NCBI GenBank assembly: GCA_028290545.1
Contig: JAQGJP010000008.1
Span: 1 to 64,000, forward strand
Direction of reading: 5' to 3'
From: Rhizobium sp.
Lineage (GTDB): Bacteria; Pseudomonadota; Alphaproteobacteria; Rhizobiales; Rhizobiaceae
DNA length: 64,000 bases
In this document: positions 27,314 through 35,883 of the stretch, piece after piece
How the letters are laid out: every line of letters begins with the position of its first letter
How positions within the stretch are numbered: position 1 is the stretch's first letter
Made by a program: the position numbers and the translations under genes
The notes under the pieces: model-generated
Databases searched by the model: none
What the model was told of the DNA's origin: nothing
What the model saw: the letters and a program-made list of their open reading frames with translations, nothing else

Positions 27314-28540
27314 ATGGCCACCGAAATCCGCGTCCCGACACTCGGCGAATCCGTCAGCGAAGCCACGATTGGCACCTGGTTCAAGAAAGTCGGCGATGCC
27401 GTCAAGGCCGACGAGATCCTCTGTGAGCTCGAAACCGACAAGGTGACGGTCGAAGTGCCGGCGCCGGCCTCCGGCGTGCTTTCCGAAATCGTTGCCAATA
27501 CCGGTGACACCGTCGCGCCGGGCGGGCTTCTGGGCCAGATCGCCGAAGGTGCCACCGCAACTGCGGCCGCTGCACCGGCTGCCAAGGTCGAAGCGCCGGC
27601 TCCGAAGGCCGCACCTGTCGCAGCCGCTGCCCCGACGGCAATGCCGGCCGCACCGTCCGCCGCCAAGCTGGCAGCCGACAGCAACATTGCCGTATCGAGC
27701 GTCGACGGTTCCGGCAAGCGCGGCCAGGTCCTGAAGGAAGATGTTCTGGCGGCGATCGCCAAGCCGGCGACCGGTGGTGGCGCTGCGGCGGCACCGGCCC
27801 CGGTTCAGGCGCCGCGCGTCGCCTCGTCAGCCACCGATCAGGAGCGTGAAGAACGGGTGAAGATGACCCGCCTGCGCCAGACAATCGCCCGCCGGCTCAA
27901 GGATGCTCAGAACAGCGCTGCCATGCTGACCACCTATAACGAGGTGGACATGACGGCGGTGATGAGCATGCGCACCAAGTACAAGGACCTGTTCGAGAAG
28001 AAGCACGGCGTCAAGCTTGGCTTCATGGGCTTCTTCACCAAGGCGGTGACGCATGCGCTGAAGGAGATTCCGTCCGTCAATGCCGAGATCGACGGCACCG
28101 ATATCATCTTCAAGAATTACGCCCATATCGGCGTCGCCGTCGGCACCGACAAGGGCCTCGTCGTGCCGGTGGTGCGCGATGCCGACCAGATGGGAATCGC
28201 CGAGATCGAGAAGGATATCGGTCGCCTGGGCAAGGCCGCGCGCGATGGTGCGCTGTCGATGGCCGATATGCAGGGCGGCACGTTCACGATTTCGAACGGC
28301 GGTGTCTATGGTTCTTTGATGTCCTCGCCGATCCTGAATGCGCCGCAATCCGGCATTCTCGGCATGCACAAGATCCAGGAACGGCCGATGGCGATCGGCG
28401 GCCAGGTGGTCATCCGCCCGATGATGTATCTGGCGCTCTCCTATGATCACCGCATCGTCGACGGCAAGGAAGCCGTGACCTTCCTCGTTCGCGTCAAGGA
28501 AAGCCTCGAAGATCCGGAACGCCTGGTGCTCGATCTCTGA
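27314..28540 (+). CDS. sucB: Dihydrolipoyllysine-residue succinyltransferase (E2)
   Basis: 408-residue E2 core of 2-oxoglutarate dehydrogenase. The lipoyl domain carries Lys43 in [10 protein letters not shown], followed by an Ala/Pro/Lys-rich hinge (about 77-110), a peripheral subunit-binding domain (near 115-150, [15 protein letters not shown]) and the catalytic acyltransferase domain with [13 protein letters not shown] near 377-389, where the catalytic His-Arg lie. It transfers succinyl to CoA. It is followed by a strong 8-bp hairpin and a MAPEG gene. Confidence 0.97.
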   Translation: MATEIRVPTLGESVSEATIGTWFKKVGDAVKADEILCELETDKVTVEVPAPASGVLSEIVANTGDTVAPGGLLGQIAEGATATAAAAPAAKVEAPAPKAAPVAAAAPTAMPAAPSAAKLAADSNIAVSSVDGSGKRGQVLKEDVLAAIAKPATGGGAAAAPAPVQAPRVASSATDQEREERVKMTRLRQTIARRLKDAQNSAAMLTTYNEVDMTAVMSMRTKYKDLFEKKHGVKLGFMGFFTKAVTHALKEIPSVNAEIDGTDIIFKNYAHIGVAVGTDKGLVVPVVRDADQMGIAEIEKDIGRLGKAARDGALSMADMQGGTFTISNGGVYGSLMSSPILNAPQSGILGMHKIQERPMAIGGQVVIRPMMYLALSYDHRIVDGKEAVTFLVRVKESLEDPERLVLDL

Positions 28541-28557
28541 TCCGGCAGTCTGAACAA

Positions 28558-28579
28558 CGGGGCGCGGCTATGCGCCCCG
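28558..28579 (+). other. Stable hairpin between sucB and the MAPEG gene
   Basis: CGGGGCGC (28558-28565) and GCGCCCCG (28572-28579) pair perfectly around the 6-base loop GGCTAT. It lies 17 bp after sucB. No T tract follows, so it could attenuate or stabilise the 3' end of the suc mRNA rather than terminate fully. Confidence 0.55.
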
Positions 28580-28597
28580 GCCAATGAAAGACAGGCC

Positions 28598-29005
28598 ATG
28601 GACATTTTCGTCTTCACGAGTTTCCCCGTGCTCGCGGCATGGAGCGTGGCGTTGCTGGTGATCCATGTGATGCTGCAGGCGCGACTGGTGACGCGCGAAC
28701 TCGGGCGGAAGTGGAACGCCGGACCGCGCGACGAGGAGAAGACGCCCAAGGGTGCGCTTGCCGGCCGTGCCGTGCGCGCCTCGGCGAATTTCCGCGAGAC
28801 CTATCCGGCTTTCGTGGCGTTGGCGCTCGGCCTGGCGATCGCCGATCCGCTGTCGGGCTGGGGGCATGCCGGCGCGCTCCTGTGGTTCGCCGCGCGGCTG
28901 ATCTATATCCCGCTCTATCTCTCAGGCATTCCCTACATCCGCTCTGCTGCATGGACTGTTGCGATGCTCGGGCTTTTGGCTATGTTTCTGACGCTGGTCA
29001 TGTGA
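28598..29005 (+). CDS. MAPEG family membrane protein (first of two)
   Basis: 135-residue integral membrane protein of the MAPEG family (membrane-associated proteins in eicosanoid and glutathione metabolism). Four membrane segments can be seen (about 3-25, 63-80, 86-106, 112-132), and the signature Arg/Glu (ASANFRETYPAF) is conserved near residue 62-73. Bacterial members are usually of unknown substrate. It lies between sucB and lpd, on the same strand, so it is carried along in the suc-lpd transcript. Confidence 0.85.
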   Translation: MDIFVFTSFPVLAAWSVALLVIHVMLQARLVTRELGRKWNAGPRDEEKTPKGALAGRAVRASANFRETYPAFVALALGLAIADPLSGWGHAGALLWFAARLIYIPLYLSGIPYIRSAAWTVAMLGLLAMFLTLVM

Positions 29006-29012
29006 GGGCAAG

Positions 29013-29525
29013 ATGAATGCTTATTCCTTTCTCGCTATCTTGTCGGCCGCGACTGGTCTTGCGCAGATGCAGGCTGGTGCGGCGTTTTCCGCCGAATGCA
29101 CGCAGGAACGCGCCCAATATGTCGATGCGCAGGCACTCTACGAACTGAGCTTTGAGGCGGTCGATCCCGAATCCTCGGCTTCCAGCCACAGTTTCAAAGT
29201 GACCATCAAGAACAGTCCACTCGTGCTCGACGGCTATGTCATGCCGTCCGAACCGGTCCACCGCACCAACGGTTTCCTGTTCAACAACTGCCCAGAAGGC
29301 GACATTACCGGCGCCGATATTGCCGCCTGCACGGTCTGGGAGGGTGTGATCTATGCCAGCGACAATGGCAAGATCGACCTCCTGCCGCAACAGGGCGCCA
29401 ATGCCGCAGGACAGATTCTGCTGCCAAACCTGGGTGCGGCCCTGCAGGCCTCGTCCGCCTGGGGTCCGAAGAAAGCCCAGGTCGCGCCCTGGGACGTGCT
29501 GACATTGAAAGGATGCCGATCATGA
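29013..29525 (+). CDS. Secreted hypothetical protein
   Basis: 170-residue protein with an N-terminal signal peptide (hydrophobic stretch about residues 4-26, likely cut after AFSA). The mature protein has four cysteines (ECTQ, NNCPEG, AACTVW, KGCRS), probably two disulfides, and no recognisable domain. It starts 7 bp after the MAPEG gene and its stop overlaps the next ATG (ATGA), so the three genes are likely translated together. Exported to the periplasm by inference. Confidence 0.78.
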   Translation: MNAYSFLAILSAATGLAQMQAGAAFSAECTQERAQYVDAQALYELSFEAVDPESSASSHSFKVTIKNSPLVLDGYVMPSEPVHRTNGFLFNNCPEGDITGADIAACTVWEGVIYASDNGKIDLLPQQGANAAGQILLPNLGAALQASSAWGPKKAQVAPWDVLTLKGCRS

Positions 29526-30274
29526 TTGACGCTCGCGTTCTGCTGGTCACCGGCGGAAGCCGTGGCATCGGTGCAGCCGTCTGCCGCAAGGCGGCAAGCC
29601 AGGGCTGGCAGGTGATGATCAACTACGTATCCAACGAGGCTGCGGCACGCGCGCTTGCTGACGAGATCAATGCCGGCGGCGGCGTGGCGAAAATTATCCA
29701 GGGCGACACCGGCACGGAAGAAGGGATTGCGGCGATCTTCGCGGCCGTCGATCAGGCGTTCGGCCGGCTCGATGGCCTGGTCAACAATGCCGGCGTCGTC
29801 GATCTCAAGGCGAGGCTCGACACGTTCTCCCGCGAGAGGCTGGAGCGGATGTTCAACATCAACGTCATCGGTGCGATCCGCTGCGCCGCCGAATCGGTCA
29901 AGCGCATGTCCACGGCGCATGGCGGCCGGGGCGGGGTGATCGTCAATGTCTCGTCGGTGGCCGCCCTGCTCGGAGGCCCGAATTTCTACATCGACTACGC
30001 CGCCTCCAAGGGTGCGATCGACAGCATGACAGTCGGCCTTTCGAAGGAAGTCGCGGCCGAAGGCATCCGTGTCAACGCCGTCAGGCCGGGCATTATCGAT
30101 ACCGATATTCACGCCTCCGGTGGCACGCCGGACCGGGCGCGCGAAACGGCGCGCGATATTCCCATACAGCGTCCGGGTTCGGCCGATGAAGTCGCCGATG
30201 CGGTCACCTATCTGTTATCCAGCCAGGCATCCTACATTACCGGTGCCATATTGAATGTCAGCGGCGGGCGATAA
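29522..30274 (+). CDS. Short-chain dehydrogenase/reductase
   Basis: 250-residue classical SDR. The cofactor motif TGGSRGIG is near residues 10-17, NNAGV near 90, the catalytic Ser and YAASK near 145-163, and the C-terminal QRPGSADEVADAV follows the fabG-like pattern. It reduces or oxidises an unidentified carbonyl/alcohol pair with NAD(P). ATG 29522 overlaps the previous stop by 4 bases with AAAGGA ahead of it; ATG 29513 is the alternative. It lies 24 bp upstream of lpd. Confidence 0.9.
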   Translation: MIDARVLLVTGGSRGIGAAVCRKAASQGWQVMINYVSNEAAARALADEINAGGGVAKIIQGDTGTEEGIAAIFAAVDQAFGRLDGLVNNAGVVDLKARLDTFSRERLERMFNINVIGAIRCAAESVKRMSTAHGGRGGVIVNVSSVAALLGGPNFYIDYAASKGAIDSMTVGLSKEVAAEGIRVNAVRPGIIDTDIHASGGTPDRARETARDIPIQRPGSADEVADAVTYLLSSQASYITGAILNVSGGR

Positions 30275-30298
30275 CCGTCGAAACCGAAGGATAGTTTC

Positions 30299-31705
30299 AT
30301 GTCATACGACGTCATCGTTATCGGATCCGGCCCCGGCGGCTATGTCTGCGCCATCAAGGCGGCCCAGCTCGGCCTGAAGACCGCGGTCATCGAGAAGCGC
30401 GCCACCTTCGGCGGTACCTGCCTGAACATCGGCTGCATTCCTTCGAAGGCATTGCTGCATGCGTCCGAAGTCTACGCACATGCCAGCCACGGCATGGACA
30501 GCCTCGGCGTCGAGCTTTCGGGCGTCAAGCTGAACCTCGAGAAGATGCTGGCCCACAAGGATGCCGTGGTGAAATCCAATGTCGACGGCGTTGCCTTCCT
30601 GTTCAAGAAGAACAAGATCGATGCTTTCCAGGGCACCGGCAAGATCATCGGCCAGGGCAAGGTCTCGGTGACCAGCGACAGCGGCGAGACGCAGGTGCTG
30701 GAAGCCGGCAACATCGTCATTGCCACGGGTTCGGATGTGGCCGGCATTCCCGGCGTGCAGGTCGATATCGACGAGAAGGTGATCATCTCCTCGACCGGCG
30801 GCATCGCGCTGGACAAGGTGCCGGAAACAATGATCGTCGTCGGCGGCGGCGTGATCGGGCTCGAACTCGGCTCGGTGTGGAACCGGCTCGGCGCCAAGGT
30901 CACGGTTGTCGAGTATCTCGATACGATCCTCGGCGGCATGGATGGCGAAGTTTCACGCCAGTTCCAGCGCATGCTGACCAAGCAGGGCTTTGAATTCAAG
31001 CTCGGTGCCAAGGTCACGGGCGTCGAGAAGACCGGCAACGGTGCGAAGGTGACGTTCGAACCGGTCAAGGGCGGCGAGGCGCAGTCGCTGGAAGCCGATG
31101 TCGTGCTGATCTCCACGGGCCGCAAGCCTTTCACCGACAATCTCGGCCTTGCGGAAGCCGGTATCGTACTCGACAATCGCGGCCGCGTGGAAGTCGATGG
31201 CAATTACCATACGTCCGTTCCGGGCATCTATGCGCTCGGCGACGTGATCCGGGGGCCGATGCTGGCCCACAAGGCCGAGGACGAAGGCGTGGCCGTGGCC
31301 GAGATCATTGCCGGCCAACACGGCCATGTGAACTATGATGCGATTCCCGGCGTCGTGTATACCCAGCCGGAAGTCGCCTCGGTCGGCAAGACCGAAGAAG
31401 AACTGAAAAGTGCCGGGATCGCCTACAAGGCCGGAAAGTTTCCCTTCACCGCCAATGGCCGGGCGCGGGCCATGGAGGCCACGGAGGGCTTCGTCAAAGT
31501 GCTTGCGGACGCGAGCACCGACCGGGTGCTTGGAGTCCATATCGTCGGCTTCGGCGCCGGCGAGATGATCCATGAGGCGACGGTACTGATGGAATTCGGC
31601 GGTTCTTCCGAGGATCTGGGACGGACGACGCACGCGCATCCGACGATGTCGGAAGCGGTGAAGGAGGCGGCGCTCGCGACCTTCTTCAAGCCGATCCATC
31701 TCTGA
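30299..31705 (+). CDS. lpdA: Dihydrolipoyl dehydrogenase
   Basis: 468-residue FAD-dependent E3 that re-oxidises the lipoyl group of E2 with NAD+. The FAD motif GSGPGGYV is at residues 9-16, the redox-active disulfide Cys41/Cys46 in GGTCLNIGCIP, the NAD-binding motif GGGVIGLELG near 180 and the catalytic HPTMSE near the C-terminus. Location downstream of sucAB indicates that it serves 2-oxoglutarate dehydrogenase. Rhizobia usually have further lpd copies for pyruvate dehydrogenase. Confidence 0.97.
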   Translation: MSYDVIVIGSGPGGYVCAIKAAQLGLKTAVIEKRATFGGTCLNIGCIPSKALLHASEVYAHASHGMDSLGVELSGVKLNLEKMLAHKDAVVKSNVDGVAFLFKKNKIDAFQGTGKIIGQGKVSVTSDSGETQVLEAGNIVIATGSDVAGIPGVQVDIDEKVIISSTGGIALDKVPETMIVVGGGVIGLELGSVWNRLGAKVTVVEYLDTILGGMDGEVSRQFQRMLTKQGFEFKLGAKVTGVEKTGNGAKVTFEPVKGGEAQSLEADVVLISTGRKPFTDNLGLAEAGIVLDNRGRVEVDGNYHTSVPGIYALGDVIRGPMLAHKAEDEGVAVAEIIAGQHGHVNYDAIPGVVYTQPEVASVGKTEEELKSAGIAYKAGKFPFTANGRARAMEATEGFVKVLADASTDRVLGVHIVGFGAGEMIHEATVLMEFGGSSEDLGRTTHAHPTMSEAVKEAALATFFKPIHL

Positions 31706-31722
31706 TCTTACCTGACCTGCAC

Positions 31723-31738
31723 TTTACGTTTTTGTAAG
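31723..31738. promoter_or_regulatory. MerR-like box upstream of the cytochrome b561 gene
   Basis: TTTACG-TTTT-TGTAAG, 84-99 bp upstream of the b561 start, resembles the box upstream of mdh at 20253. It also sits inside a wider inverted repeat (TTACC ... GGTAT). Inferred operator; the regulator is not in the window. Confidence 0.35.
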
Positions 31739-31821
31739 GTATCACATCGCGCCTTGCTCCTGGGGGCGCGATCTGTTTTTGTTGCCGAGAACCCATTATC
31801 TGTTTGATAAAAGGCAACTAA

Positions 31822-32319
31822 ATGAAACCCCTTGCTTACAGTATCGCCCAGCGCACACTTCATTGGCTGACCGCGCTCCTGATCTTCTTCAACCTGTTGT
31901 TTCCCGGTCGGATCGAGCGGGTCACCGACCAGTTGGCCGAAGGCAGCGTCCCCGCTCCGCAGGATTGGACATCTGCCAATCTGCATATCTACACCGGTTT
32001 TGCGATCATCGGCCTGACTGTCCTGCGGTTGATTCTGCGGGCTGTGCAGGGCGCACCGGATTCGCCGGCTGAAGAGCCTGCGTTCTTCCGCCTCGCCTCC
32101 AAGGTGGCTCACGGTCTGTTGTATCTATTGCTGTTTGCCATGCCGGTTGCCGGAATTGCGAAATTCTATCTGGGCGTGGATTTCGCGGGCTTCCTGCATG
32201 CAGGGCCGATGAAAGTTGCCCTCTGGACACTGGTGATCGCCCACGTCTGCGGGGTCTTGGTCCACAAGTTCTATTGGAAGACCAATGTGCTGGATCGCAT
32301 GACGCGCGGCGTCAATTGA
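31822..32319 (+). CDS. Cytochrome b561 family protein
   Basis: 165-residue integral membrane di-heme b cytochrome of the bacterial b561 type (CybB-like), which moves electrons from quinol, for instance to superoxide. Four membrane segments are visible (about 15-30, 55-73, 97-116, 131-150), and histidines at 14, 55, 141 and 148 are the likely heme ligands, with further ones at 97 and 126. The stop region overlaps the convergent TraB gene by 8 bp. Confidence 0.9.
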   Translation: MKPLAYSIAQRTLHWLTALLIFFNLLFPGRIERVTDQLAEGSVPAPQDWTSANLHIYTGFAIIGLTVLRLILRAVQGAPDSPAEEPAFFRLASKVAHGLLYLLLFAMPVAGIAKFYLGVDFAGFLHAGPMKVALWTLVIAHVCGVLVHKFYWKTNVLDRMTRGVN

Positions 32320-33409
32320 CCGGAGTGGCCTTGTAACCTTTCTGACGCAAGAGTTCCACGACGCCCTGGTCGCCGATCAGATGCAGGGCGCCGACCGCCA
32401 TGAAGACATTGCCATCCGCGAGGATAGGGTCGGCGCGGTCGGCCATGTGGTGATTGCGCTGGGTGATCAGCTTTTCCTCGAACAGCGCGATGTCCTTGAA
32501 ATCGCTGCTGTTCTTTTCCGGCGCGAAATAGGCGGCGGCAGGAAAGACAAGGCCGATCTGGCCGTTGAGATAAAGCTGCAGCGTGGTTTCCATCATATCG
32601 GCGGTATATTTTGGATAGCGCACGGCACTGACCAATGCCCGGACATGGAAATCCATCGGCAGGCTTGCCATGGCTTCGATCTGCTCCTGCAAAGTTTCGA
32701 CGCCCTTGACCTTCTTGCCGGCGGCTTGCGCCTCGACGGCAAGTTTCATATCGAGGAACGGAGCGCCGCTGGCCTTGCGGGACAGTTCGCAGGTGGACAG
32801 CGAGACCATCGAGGCGATGATATAGGGCTTCATCTTGACGACCGACAGCAGCGGAATGCCGCGATCCATCAAGCCCTTCTCCAACACTTTCCGGGCGTCT
32901 GCCGAGAGGTAGTCGGTGATCGTCTTGGTGCCACCGAACATCATCAGGTCCGGCTTGGCGAACAGCTTCAATGATGCCGCCTGCTGGTCGAGAATTTCGT
33001 CGGATTCGAGAACGACCGTGCTGGACGCGTCATATGCCGCTTTTGCCGCGTCCGGCAGACCGGTGACGCGCGGATCGGACAGATGCATGGTGCCGAGCAG
33101 CCAGTCGGGCGCCTGGCCGTCTTTTTCCAGCTTCCAGAACCGGTAGCCGGAATTCTTGATCCTGTCTCCCTCGGCGCGGAGTTTGGCATAGGCGGCCGGA
33201 TCCGATTTCTTCAGCGCGCCGACCAGATCCGTCGCCCCGCAGGTCAGATCCTCGGCCTTTGCTGGCGCCGAAAACAGGGTGAAGACCAGGAGGAAAAGCG
33301 CCAGGAAATGGATGACAACAAGGCCGAAAGCCAATCCGCCGGCAAGCCGGTCCAGCTTGACTCGCGTCAACTCTCGAGTGGCGGAGTTTTTCAGTGCTGC
33401 TGACGTCAT
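32312..33409 (-). CDS. TraB/GumN family protein
   Basis: 365-residue protein with a membrane segment near residues 25-48 followed by a TraB/GumN (Tiki-like metalloprotease fold) domain. The two family His motifs are present: GTMHLSDPRV near 107, where GxxH is the presumed metal site, and GALHLIGDQG near 345, with a conserved Glu pair (LESDEI) near 135. It faces the periplasm or is anchored at the inner membrane. It overlaps the convergent b561 gene by 8 bp. The next minus-strand gene, xerC, lies upstream after 103 bp. Activity is unproven for bacterial members. Confidence 0.85.
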   Translation of the reverse strand: MTSAALKNSATRELTRVKLDRLAGGLAFGLVVIHFLALFLLVFTLFSAPAKAEDLTCGATDLVGALKKSDPAAYAKLRAEGDRIKNSGYRFWKLEKDGQAPDWLLGTMHLSDPRVTGLPDAAKAAYDASSTVVLESDEILDQQAASLKLFAKPDLMMFGGTKTITDYLSADARKVLEKGLMDRGIPLLSVVKMKPYIIASMVSLSTCELSRKASGAPFLDMKLAVEAQAAGKKVKGVETLQEQIEAMASLPMDFHVRALVSAVRYPKYTADMMETTLQLYLNGQIGLVFPAAAYFAPEKNSSDFKDIALFEEKLITQRNHHMADRADPILADGNVFMAVGALHLIGDQGVVELLRQKGYKATPVN

Positions 33410-33484
33410 GCCGGATCCATATCGTTACGTGTCGGAACGATAACGTCTGAGGCTGTCATTTTCATTAACGTCCATGGTTAATCG

Positions 33485-33526
33485 GCACGGCTCAGCCGGC
33501 CCGGGGCACGGTTCAGCCGGCCCGGG
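33485..33526. repeat. Tandem 21-bp duplication at the xerC 3' end
   Basis: Two adjacent 21-bp units (33485-33505 and 33506-33526) differ at one base (GCACGG-C/T-TCAG...). The xerC stop codon (33513-33515) is inside the right unit; the left one repeats it just downstream, so the duplication does not change the protein. Confidence 0.75.
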
Positions 33527-34457
33527 GATGGGCGCGGTCGAAGACATCCAGCAGCCGGGCGGCATCGACGCCGGTATAGACCTGCGTGGTCGAGAGGCTC
33601 GCATGGCCCAGGAGTTCCTGGATAGCGCGAAGATCACCGCCGGCCGACAGAAGATGTGTCGCGAAGGAATGGCGAAGCGCATGCGGCGTCGCCGTTTCCG
33701 GCAGGCCGAGCGCCGAGCGCATTTTCTGCATTTCGCGCTGGATGATCGCCGGTTGCAATGGCCCGCCGCGTGCGCCGAGAAACAAAGCCGATTCTGCCGC
33801 GATAGGATAGGGGCAGAGCTTGATATAGGCTTCGACCGCTTCCCGCGCCGCAGCGAGCAACGGCACGACGCGGGTCTTGTTGCCCTTGCCGGTGATGCGC
33901 AGAGTGGCGGCACCATCGGCGAAATCGGTCTTCTTCAAGGACAGTGCTTCGGAGATGCGCAGACCCGAGCCATAGAGAAGGCTCAACAGTGCTGCGTTGC
34001 GCGCGGCGATCCAGGGTTCCTCGGCCAGTTGACCGAGGTCGGAGGAAACCATAATCGCCTGTTCGGCGCTCAGCGGCTTGGGCAGGCTTTTCGGCTGCTT
34101 CGGCGAGCGGACTGCGCGCGAGCCCGCGGCATTGACCATGCCCTTCTTTTCCAGATGGCGGAGAAATGACCGCAGACCGGCCAGGCCGCGCCCTAGCGTC
34201 CGGGCGCCGGCGCCGTCCTTGCGGCGGCTGGCGAGAAAGGCGCGCAGATCGGCCGGACGCAATTGCCTGATGTCCGAGAGTCGCGCCGGTCCGCCCGCGT
34301 GTTTGGCCAGGAATTGCAGGAACTGCCGCGTGTCGCGCTCATAGGCTTCGACCGTCAGCGCCGACAGCCGCCGCTCATGGGCGAGCGCATCGAGCCAGGT
34401 CTGCCGTTCGGCCAGAAGTGCCTCGTCCGCCATGATCAGGATTTCGTTCACGTGCAA
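33513..34457 (-). CDS. xerC: Tyrosine recombinase XerC
   Basis: 314-residue site-specific recombinase that, with XerD, resolves chromosome dimers at dif. The N-terminal core-binding SAM-like domain spans about 15-105. All catalytic residues are visible: Arg in SGLRISEALSL, Lys in ITGKGNKTR, His-x-x-Arg in HALRHSFATH, His in LGHASLSTT and the Tyr in QVYTG. The GTG start at 34457 has GGGGAG six bases upstream. It is housekeeping rather than mobile: no attachment site or integrase partner is seen. A short tandem duplication lies at its stop codon. Confidence 0.95.
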   Translation of the reverse strand: MHVNEILIMADEALLAERQTWLDALAHERRLSALTVEAYERDTRQFLQFLAKHAGGPARLSDIRQLRPADLRAFLASRRKDGAGARTLGRGLAGLRSFLRHLEKKGMVNAAGSRAVRSPKQPKSLPKPLSAEQAIMVSSDLGQLAEEPWIAARNAALLSLLYGSGLRISEALSLKKTDFADGAATLRITGKGNKTRVVPLLAAAREAVEAYIKLCPYPIAAESALFLGARGGPLQPAIIQREMQKMRSALGLPETATPHALRHSFATHLLSAGGDLRAIQELLGHASLSTTQVYTGVDAARLLDVFDRAHPRAG

Positions 34458-34500
34458 CTCCCCAAGGTTGGAGAAGCATTGCGGCGAAATGGTTAGCGGA

Positions 34501-35145
34501 TCATGAAAATTTCCACACCGTGGTCTGTTTCACCTCGGCATCCTCAAGCGCCCGGGTCACCGGCACCTGATAGGTCGCAAGCGGCTGCATGCGGCTGCGC
34601 GGGCAGTAGGAGCGGCCGGGATCACCAACGATGACGGTGATCCCGGCCTTGACGAGGCTCTCGAACCACGGGATCAGGCGCTCGGCAAAGCGCTCGTCGT
34701 AGAAGACGTCGCCGGCGAGCAAAACATCAGCCAGGATCGTCGAGCCGATCATATCTTCACTGGAGAATGTGATTTCGATATCATTTAGCCGGCTATTTAA
34801 TTCGACGGCCATCGTGGTCCACGGATCGATATCGACGGCGTGAACGGATTGCGCGCCAGCCATCTTCGTGGCGATCGCCACCAGCCCGGAACCGGAGGCG
34901 AAATCAAGCACGCGCTTGCCGGAAACCGTTTCCGGATTGTCGAGGATATAGCGGGCAAGACCTTGTCCGCCCGCCCACGCGAAGGCCCAAAAGGGTGGCG
35001 GCAGGCCGATCGCTTGCAGTTCCTCCTCGGTCTTCAGCCAGAGATCATGCGCCTCACTGGCGAGATGCAGGCGGATTTCCGGCACATGCGGCGGCGCCAT
35101 GACGGAAGTGTTGTCGAGGATGAAGCGTTTCGGATCCGTTTTCAT
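34501..35145 (-). CDS. Class I SAM-dependent methyltransferase, ETFB-lysine methyltransferase-like
   Basis: 214-residue Rossmann-fold methyltransferase of the METTL20/ETFBKMT-like group (Nnt1 family). The SAM-binding motif VLDFASGSGLVAIA is near residue 80, an acidic VDIDPW follows at about 104, and a GDVFYDE motif near 147 is the family's active-site region. Relatives methylate a lysine of electron transfer flavoprotein beta; a protein lysine target is therefore likely, not shown. Its ATG overlaps the EVE gene stop (ATGA), so translation is coupled. The frame is open 62 codons further but that is EVE coding. Confidence 0.85.
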   Translation of the reverse strand: MKTDPKRFILDNTSVMAPPHVPEIRLHLASEAHDLWLKTEEELQAIGLPPPFWAFAWAGGQGLARYILDNPETVSGKRVLDFASGSGLVAIATKMAGAQSVHAVDIDPWTTMAVELNSRLNDIEITFSSEDMIGSTILADVLLAGDVFYDERFAERLIPWFESLVKAGITVIVGDPGRSYCPRSRMQPLATYQVPVTRALEDAEVKQTTVWKFS

Positions 35146-35576
35146 GGAGAAAGGGGAGGTTTCTCCAATCCGCCCATCTTGCAGACTTCGAGATATTCCG
35201 CTTCGGTGACCGGCTGCACGGAAAGCCGCGAAAACTTCACCAGCGCCATTTCCGCCAGCGATGGCGTATTCTTGACCACGTCGAGCGTCACGGGCCTTGG
35301 CACATCGCAGATGGCGCGGATATCGACGCATTCCCAGGTCGGCACCTCGGCGGTCGAATCGTGGTGCGCCAGCGCGCAGACTTCCGCGATGCCGACGACG
35401 GCGAGCCCTTCATTGGAATGATAGAAGAAGCCCTTGTCGCCGATCTTCATGGCGCGCATGTTGTTGCGCGCCGCGTAGTTGCGCACGCCATCCCATTCCT
35501 GGCCGGCTTCGCCCGTGGCTTTCAGCATGTCCCAGGAGAATTTGAACGGTTCGGATTTGAACAGCCAGTAGGCCAT
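35142..35576 (-). CDS. EVE domain protein
   Basis: 144-residue protein consisting of one EVE domain, a PUA-like fold that reads modified bases in DNA or RNA in related proteins. It starts YWLFKSEPFKFSWDML and has the aromatic cage residues W7, W29 and conserved GDKGFFYHSN and GIAEVC segments. It sits in a five-gene minus-strand run, 2 bp after the YciI gene and overlapping the methyltransferase start. Function in the cell is unknown. Confidence 0.9.
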   Translation of the reverse strand: MAYWLFKSEPFKFSWDMLKATGEAGQEWDGVRNYAARNNMRAMKIGDKGFFYHSNEGLAVVGIAEVCALAHHDSTAEVPTWECVDIRAICDVPRPVTLDVVKNTPSLAEMALVKFSRLSVQPVTEAEYLEVCKMGGLEKPPLSP

Positions 35577-35578
35577 GA

Positions 35579-35872
35579 TCAGGCCTCCGGATTATTGAAG
35601 ACCCAGTTCCACGGCCGGATATCGACCGAGGCGAACAGGCCGGCCTTGGCATAGGGATCGGCGGCGGAAATCGCCTTTGCGTCTTCCAGCGTTTCTGCCT
35701 TGACGACCACGAGGCTGCCGTTCGGCTTGCCATCGGCATCGAGGAAAGGACCGGCGAAAACCAGCGTACCGGCAGCATTGATGCTGTTCAGCCACTCTAC
35801 ATGGACAGTTCTCGTATCCATCCGCAATTGCAGCGCGCCGGGTTTGTCCTGGCAGAGGAAGGCAAAAAGCAT
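35579..35872 (-). CDS. YciI family protein (second of three)
   Basis: 97-residue YCII-fold protein (LFAFLCQDKPGAL start, His near 24 in TVHVEWLN and AGPFLDADGKPNGSLVV), with an extension ending WNWVFNNPEA. ATG 35872 is preceded by AAAGGA and chosen over the ATG at 35887, which would overlap the gpsA stop as ATGA but has no ribosome-binding site. It separates gpsA from the EVE gene. Ligand unknown. Confidence 0.85.
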   Translation of the reverse strand: MLFAFLCQDKPGALQLRMDTRTVHVEWLNSINAAGTLVFAGPFLDADGKPNGSLVVVKAETLEDAKAISAADPYAKAGLFASVDIRPWNWVFNNPEA

Positions 35873-35883
35873 GGTCGTTCCTT

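Noticed and set aside
33513-34457. XerC as part of a mobile element
   Set aside because: It has the housekeeping XerC length and neighbours; no att site, transfer gene or composition change was seen.
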